NCBI RefSeq assembly: GCF_003315795.1
Contig: NZ_QMEY01000016.1
Location: 1 to 64,000, forward strand
Source of the DNA: Spongiactinospora rosea
GTDB taxonomy: Bacteria; Actinomycetota; Actinomycetes; Streptosporangiales; Streptosporangiaceae
Reading direction: 5' to 3'
Length of the DNA stretch: 64,000 nt
Below are positions 59,951-64,000 of this stretch, piece after piece (positions within the stretch are counted from its first letter, which is position 1; every line of letters starts with the position of its first letter). The notes beneath the pieces were generated by a model. That model was not told where the DNA came from. It did not search any database and was given only the letters and a program-made list of their open reading frames with translations. Both the position numbers and the translations under genes were made by a program.

Positions 59951-60763
59951 CTAGTACTCCTCGTCGTCCGGCGGCGACTGCATGTCCTCCGGCGGGGACT
60001 CCAGGTCCTCCTGCTTCACCTTCGGGTCGGGGTAGATCTCGCCGGGCTCCAGCTTGCGGCCGTCGCGCAGCAACGACGTGACCGTCACCAGGTGATAGCC
60101 CTGCCGCTTGAGTTCCTTGAGCAGCTTGGGCATCACGGTGACGGTCTGCTGCACCCAGTCGTGCATCAGGATGACACCATCGCGCTTGGCGCTGCGCAGC
60201 ACTTCCTTGTAGATGGCCGTTTCGTTCTTGGTGGCCCAGTCGCGCGAGCCGCCGTTCCACAGGACGAGCGGCAGGCCCATCTGGGCGGCGATCCGCACGG
60301 TTCGTTCGTCGAACTCCCCGTACGGCGGGCGGATCATGGTGGGCGCCTTGCCCGCCGCCTTTTTCACCAGTTCCTGCGTCGAGGTCAGCTCATCGCTGAT
60401 CTCCTGCTCGGTGATCTCCCGGAACTTCGGGTGCTTGTAACTGTGGTTCCCCAGGTCATGGCCTTCCTTGGCCATTCGCTTGACGAACGTGGGCCGGGAC
60501 TTCGCATACTGCCCCTCAAGGAAGAACGTCGCCTTGGCGTCGTATTTCTTGAGCGTGTCGAGCAGTTTGCCGGCGTACTTTCCTGGACCGTCGTCAAAAG
60601 TCAGTGCGAGGCACTTGACCTTGGCGCAGTCCACCTTCGCTTCCTTCTTCGGGGGTTTCTTCGGGGCCTCGGCATGGGCGGCGGGTGCTGCCGCGCCCAT
60701 GCCGGCCAGAGCCCCGGCGAGCGCCACGGCGAGGGGGAGCCGGGCGCGTTGATGGCGAGCCAT
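59951..60763 (-). CDS. Secreted polysaccharide deacetylase 1
   Basis: This 270-residue protein has a signal peptide (residues 1-30), a Lys/Pro-rich linker and a NodB domain: LALTFDDGPG (metal Asp), GNHSYKHP (two metal His), RPPYGEFDERT, and VILMHDW. It would remove acetyl groups from cell-wall or environmental glycans. A CAKVKC Cys pair precedes the domain. The C-terminal 25 residues are acidic (EDLESPPEDMQSPPDDEEY). GAGGAG precedes the ATG. The paralog upstream shares order and motifs. Confidence 0.92.
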   Translation of the reverse strand: MARHQRARLPLAVALAGALAGMGAAAPAAHAEAPKKPPKKEAKVDCAKVKCLALTFDDGPGKYAGKLLDTLKKYDAKATFFLEGQYAKSRPTFVKRMAKEGHDLGNHSYKHPKFREITEQEISDELTSTQELVKKAAGKAPTMIRPPYGEFDERTVRIAAQMGLPLVLWNGGSRDWATKNETAIYKEVLRSAKRDGVILMHDWVQQTVTVMPKLLKELKRQGYHLVTVTSLLRDGRKLEPGEIYPDPKVKQEDLESPPEDMQSPPDDEEY

Positions 60764-60894
60764 CGGGTGCTCCTCGCTTTGATACGAGATTGACTTACTC
60801 GGGCAGCGCACTACCGTAGCGCCCCATCTGTCACTTGTGCACCGATAACTAGCTGTGGATCTCCTCTGAGTTGACACCCCCGGGTGACGTCAAG

Positions 60895-61647
60895 TCAGCG
60901 GGCGGGCCACCTTTCCCCAGGTCCGGGCAGCTTGCCGCGGCGGGCCTCACTGACCGTGACGACGGTGTAGCCGCGCTTGCGGAGTTCCTTCAGCAGGGTG
61001 GGGATCGCCCGGACCGTGCCGGGCACGATGTCGTGCAGCAGCATGATCCCGTCCCGGCGGGCCAGCTTCAGCGCCCGCTTGACGATCAGGTCGGATCGCC
61101 GCAGCTCCCAGTCCCGCGAACTGGACGACCACAGCATCACCGCCTGGCCCTGCGCCCCCGCCAGTGCCTCCACCCGCTCGTCGGTCAGCCCGTACGGCGG
61201 GCGCAGCATCTCCGGCTGCCGACCGGTCAGCCTCCGGATGACGGCCTTGCCGCGCCTGATCTCGGACGCGATCTCGTTGGAGCCGAGTTCGGTCAGCCGG
61301 GGGTGGGAGAAGGTGTGGTTGGCGATCTCGTGCCCTTCGCGTGCCATCCGGCGCACCACCGAGGGACGGCGCTGGGCCATCTCGCCGACCAGGAAGAACG
61401 TCACTCTGACGCCGTTCTTCTTGAGGGTGTCGAGCAGGCGCGCGGTGTGCGGGCCCGGCCCGTCGTCGAAGGTCAGGGCGATGCACTTGGCGCGGTGGCA
61501 GTTCACCGGCTTGGCCGGCTTGGTCCGTGCGGTCTGCTGTACCGGCTTGACGGCCGTTGTGGCGGCCGACGCCTCGGCCGAGGGCCCGAGCGGGACTAAC
61601 GCGCTCATCGCCACCGCCGCCACCCCCACCCGAACCCATCCAGACAT
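60895..61647 (-). CDS. Secreted polysaccharide deacetylase 2
   Basis: This 250-residue paralog of the preceding protein has a signal peptide, a Thr/Lys/Pro linker, a CHRAKC Cys pair, and the NodB motifs LTFDDGPG, NHTFSHP, RPPYGLTDER, and IMLLHDIVPG. The two probably arose by duplication and have since diverged. The ATG at 61647 (MSGWVR) is preferred, with GAGAGGAAA upstream; an upstream GTG adds six residues. Each gene seems to have its own promoter. Confidence 0.92.
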   Translation of the reverse strand: MSGWVRVGVAAVAMSALVPLGPSAEASAATTAVKPVQQTARTKPAKPVNCHRAKCIALTFDDGPGPHTARLLDTLKKNGVRVTFFLVGEMAQRRPSVVRRMAREGHEIANHTFSHPRLTELGSNEIASEIRRGKAVIRRLTGRQPEMLRPPYGLTDERVEALAGAQGQAVMLWSSSSRDWELRRSDLIVKRALKLARRDGIMLLHDIVPGTVRAIPTLLKELRKRGYTVVTVSEARRGKLPGPGERWPAR

Positions 61648-61852
61648 ATGTGTTTTTCCTCTCACTTACCTAAAGAAAAGCCCATAGCGCTGCGCAAACC
61701 ATACCTAACCGCAGATCTTTCGCGGAGGGCCCGGTACCCGCATATTCCAATCCGCTATCGGTGGGTCACGATTACAGAACGCCATTACCTGTGATCCGTT
61801 CGCTACATTTACGCATCCAGGCTCCCGTCACCGAGCCGGATTGCGAGCACCC

Positions 61853-64000
61853 ATGACCGTCGCCACTACCGCGATCGAGCAGGCCGGACGCCGGAGCACG
61901 GCCGAGCGGCCCCCGCGCGGCATCCCGGGCGTACGGCTGCTGCCCGGGGCGGCGGTACTGGCCGCGGCGGTGGTGACACTGCTCGCGCACGACACCCCAG
62001 GCCCCGATATAGCGCGCTATTTCGGCTATCTCGTCCTGGGCATCGTCGTGCCCGGCACCCTGATCTGGCGCGCCTGCGGCCCCCGGCGCTGCGCCCTCCC
62101 GGTCGAACTGGCCGCCGGGGCGGCCGTCGGCTACGCCCTGGAGATCGGCGCCTACGCCGCAGCCCGCGCAGCGGGCGCCCCCCGCGCGTTCCTGGCCTGG
62201 CCAGTGATCACCATCGTCCTGTTCGCCGTGGTCCCCGCCCTGCGCCGCCACTACCACCTGCGCCCTCAGGCCGAGCGGGTGCCCGTGGGTGCCGCGTGGA
62301 CGCTCGCCGGGCTGGTCATGGCGCTGGTGGTGTTCGCGGCGCCCGCGTTCTACCGCGCCCATGGACTGGCCTGGCCCGGCAATGCCGCCCCCTATGTGGA
62401 CATGCCGTTCCATCTGTCGCTGGTCGGCGAGCTGCGCCATCACATGCCGCCGACGGTCCCCGAGGTGGCGGGTGAGCCGCTGGCCTACCACTGGTTCCTG
62501 TACGCCGACCTGGCCGCGACGAGCTGGGCCACCGGCATCGAGGCGCAGACCGTGCTCTACCGGCTGGCCATCCTGCCGATGGCCGCCGCGTTCACGATCC
62601 TGGTCGCGGCGCTCGGGCGGCGGATCGCCGGGTCCTGGTGGGCGGGCGCGGCGGCGGTCGCGCTGTCGTACCTGGCGGGCACGCCCGACCTGTTCGGCTG
62701 GCGGGACAGCCCGCTGCCCAGCGGCGCGCTCGCGGGCACGCTGACCTGGCTCAGCCCCACACAGACCTTCGGCGCGGCGCTGTTCGCCGCGCTCACCCTG
62801 GCCATCGCCGGGGTGCTGCGCCGGGCCACGCCCGCGCGGCTGGCGCTGGTGCTGGTGCTGCTGACGGCCGTGTCCGGGGCCAAGGCCACGTTCGTGCCGC
62901 TGATCGGCGCGGGGCTGGCGCTGCTGCTGCTGTTCCGCAGGGACCGCGTGGTGCTCGCGCTGCTCGCGATGACCGCCGCCGTACTGGCGTTCGCGCAGTT
63001 CGTCGTGTTCGGCGGCGCGTCGCAGGGGATGAGCGTACGTCCGGGCGCGCTCGCCGCCTGGCTCGTGTCCACCCACCCGGCCCCCGGCGACGACCCCGCC
63101 CGGCTCACCGTGGCGGTCAGCGTCGCGCTCGGCGCGGGCTGGGCCGTCGCCTTCGCCGGGGTCGCGCTGCTGCGCCGCGCGCACTGGAAGAACCCGATGG
63201 TGCCGGTCTGCCTGGGCATCGGCCTGGCCTCGGCGGGCGCGGCCCTGATGTTCGGGCACCCGGGCGTGAGCCAGCTCTACTTCCTGCGGGGCGGCTGGCC
63301 GTACCTGGCGGTGCTCGCGGCGGCCGGACTGCGGGTGGCGCTCGCGCGTGTCCCCGCCCTGGCGCGCCCGGCGCTGATCGCCGTCTGCCTGACCGGCGGC
63401 GCGGCCCTCGCGATGGAGACCAGGAGCGCCGCAGGCGACGTACTGAACATGGACACCGCCCTGGTGCCGGTCGCGATCCTGGCCGGGGCCGCCGCGCTGA
63501 CCGCGCTGGTCGTGCTGCGGTCCACCGGCGGTGTGGCCGCGGTGCTCCTGCTGCTCGCCGGGCTGTGCGCAGGACCGCAGGTCACCGGGCAGCTCAACGC
63601 CTACTCCGGCGGGCCGCACGCGATCCCCGAGGTGCCCGAGGTGCCGCGCGGCGGGATGGAGGCCGCCCGCTGGCTGCGCGCCAACACCGGCCACGGCGAG
63701 ATCATCGCCACCAACGTGCACTGCCGGGGCGTGCGCGTACGCCACTGCGACAACCGGCACTTCTGGGCCTCGGCCTACAGCGAGCGCCGGATGCTCGTCG
63801 AAGGCTGGGGCTACACCCCGACCAACCTCGGCCAGGTGGTGGACTACCAGGCCGACCGCTACACCACGTTCATCTTCTGGGACCAGGCCAGGCTCGCCGC
63901 CAACGACGCGGTGTTCCGGGAGCCGTCCAGGGAGGCGGTCCGCCGCTTGCTCACCGGCCACGGCGTGCGCTGGCTGCTGGTGGATCAGCGTGACCCGCTG
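61853..64000 (+). CDS. Large polytopic membrane protein, incomplete at the window end
   Basis: This frame is open for all 716 codons from ATG 61853 to the end of the window, so the stop is outside. It starts MTVATTAIEQAGRRSTAERP and has about 12 hydrophobic segments over residues 30-590 (for example LLPGAAVLAAAVVTLLAH, WTLAGLVMALVVFAAPAF). The loop after the third segments carries DMPFHLSLVGELRHHMPP and AYHWFLYAD, as in glycosyltransferase-like or DUF-type actinobacterial membrane proteins. A soluble C-terminal part follows (GGMEAARWLRANTGHGEIIATNVHC). A transferase acting on a lipid-linked substrate is possible but unproven. Confidence 0.8.
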   Translation, partial: MTVATTAIEQAGRRSTAERPPRGIPGVRLLPGAAVLAAAVVTLLAHDTPGPDIARYFGYLVLGIVVPGTLIWRACGPRRCALPVELAAGAAVGYALEIGAYAAARAAGAPRAFLAWPVITIVLFAVVPALRRHYHLRPQAERVPVGAAWTLAGLVMALVVFAAPAFYRAHGLAWPGNAAPYVDMPFHLSLVGELRHHMPPTVPEVAGEPLAYHWFLYADLAATSWATGIEAQTVLYRLAILPMAAAFTILVAALGRRIAGSWWAGAAAVALSYLAGTPDLFGWRDSPLPSGALAGTLTWLSPTQTFGAALFAALTLAIAGVLRRATPARLALVLVLLTAVSGAKATFVPLIGAGLALLLLFRRDRVVLALLAMTAAVLAFAQFVVFGGASQGMSVRPGALAAWLVSTHPAPGDDPARLTVAVSVALGAGWAVAFAGVALLRRAHWKNPMVPVCLGIGLASAGAALMFGHPGVSQLYFLRGGWPYLAVLAAAGLRVALARVPALARPALIAVCLTGGAALAMETRSAAGDVLNMDTALVPVAILAGAAALTALVVLRSTGGVAAVLLLLAGLCAGPQVTGQLNAYSGGPHAIPEVPEVPRGGMEAARWLRANTGHGEIIATNVHCRGVRVRHCDNRHFWASAYSERRMLVEGWGYTPTNLGQVVDYQADRYTTFIFWDQARLAANDAVFREPSREAVRRLLTGHGVRWLLVDQRDPL

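Noticed and set aside
61772..63961. 729-codon open frame on the minus strand
   Set aside because: It is antisense to the membrane protein gene, its product is Arg/Gly/Gln/His-rich low complexity, and it lacks a ribosome binding site. The plus-strand frame has real membrane segments and codon bias.

Overview
The window is high-GC actinobacterial DNA. GC-rich third codon positions, frequent GTG and TTG starts, a GroEL1-type chaperonin with a His-rich tail, DUF397, DUF574 and DUF5319 proteins, and the block groES-groEL1-sigma-guaB-guaB3 all point to Actinomycetia. A Streptosporangiaceae-like genus is my best guess from gene content; no rRNA or other taxonomic marker is present to confirm it. I see no tRNA, rRNA, CRISPR array or replication origin.

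Layout. 1-250: 3' end of an ISL3-type insertion sequence. 854-7393: alpha/beta hydrolase, tsaE, a lipoprotein plus class F sortase pair, a phosphotransferase, then the overlapping set tsaB-rimI-tsaD for tRNA t6A synthesis. 7406-10214: a long coiled-coil protein and a THUMP-like methyltransferase on the minus strand. 10.5-15.1 kb: a secreted Lys/Asp-rich repeat protein followed by four paralogous small secreted two-cysteine proteins, each with a matching promoter. 15.3-23.4 kb: CIRCE-controlled groES and groEL1, an SigD/ShbA-like sigma factor with a tiny coupled partner, DUF5319, a TrmB/LuxR-type regulator, guaB and guaB3.

24.2-38.4 kb is accessory DNA. A 1879-residue secreted protein (DNRLRE, Ig-like, LamG, FN3 domains) ends in a NucA/NucB-like nuclease domain. 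It is followed by two homologous candidate immunity genes, a stranded fragment of a second nuclease tip lying between them, and a broken third immunity copy 4 kb further on. Between these copies sits a lasso-like RiPP locus (XRE-TPR regulator, 66-residue precursor, asparagine-synthetase-like cyclase) with a convergent GNAT acetyltransferase. An XRE/DUF397/ATP-binding trio and a NERD protein follow.

38.4-45 kb: a four-gene minus-strand operon for N-acetylgalactosamine-type sugar phosphates (agaS, nagA/agaA, a PfkB kinase, a class II aldolase) with a divergent DeoR regulator, then glpD. 45-51.5 kb: secreted S8 and M36 proteases and a beta-propeller lipoprotein. 51.6-64 kb: Nudix hydrolase, PLP decarboxylase, DUF885 peptidase-like protein, VOC protein, MDMPI-type protein, DUF574 methyltransferase, an SDR lacking the usual catalytic Ser, guaA, two secreted polysaccharide deacetylases, and a large membrane protein that runs off the right end.

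Several genes lack a Shine-Dalgarno but have a TANNNT hexamer 6-8 nt before the start codon, which suggests leaderless mRNAs. The most interesting features are the NucA/NucB toxin-immunity remnants, the four-paralog secreted peptide array, the RiPP locus, and the miniature anti-sigma candidate.
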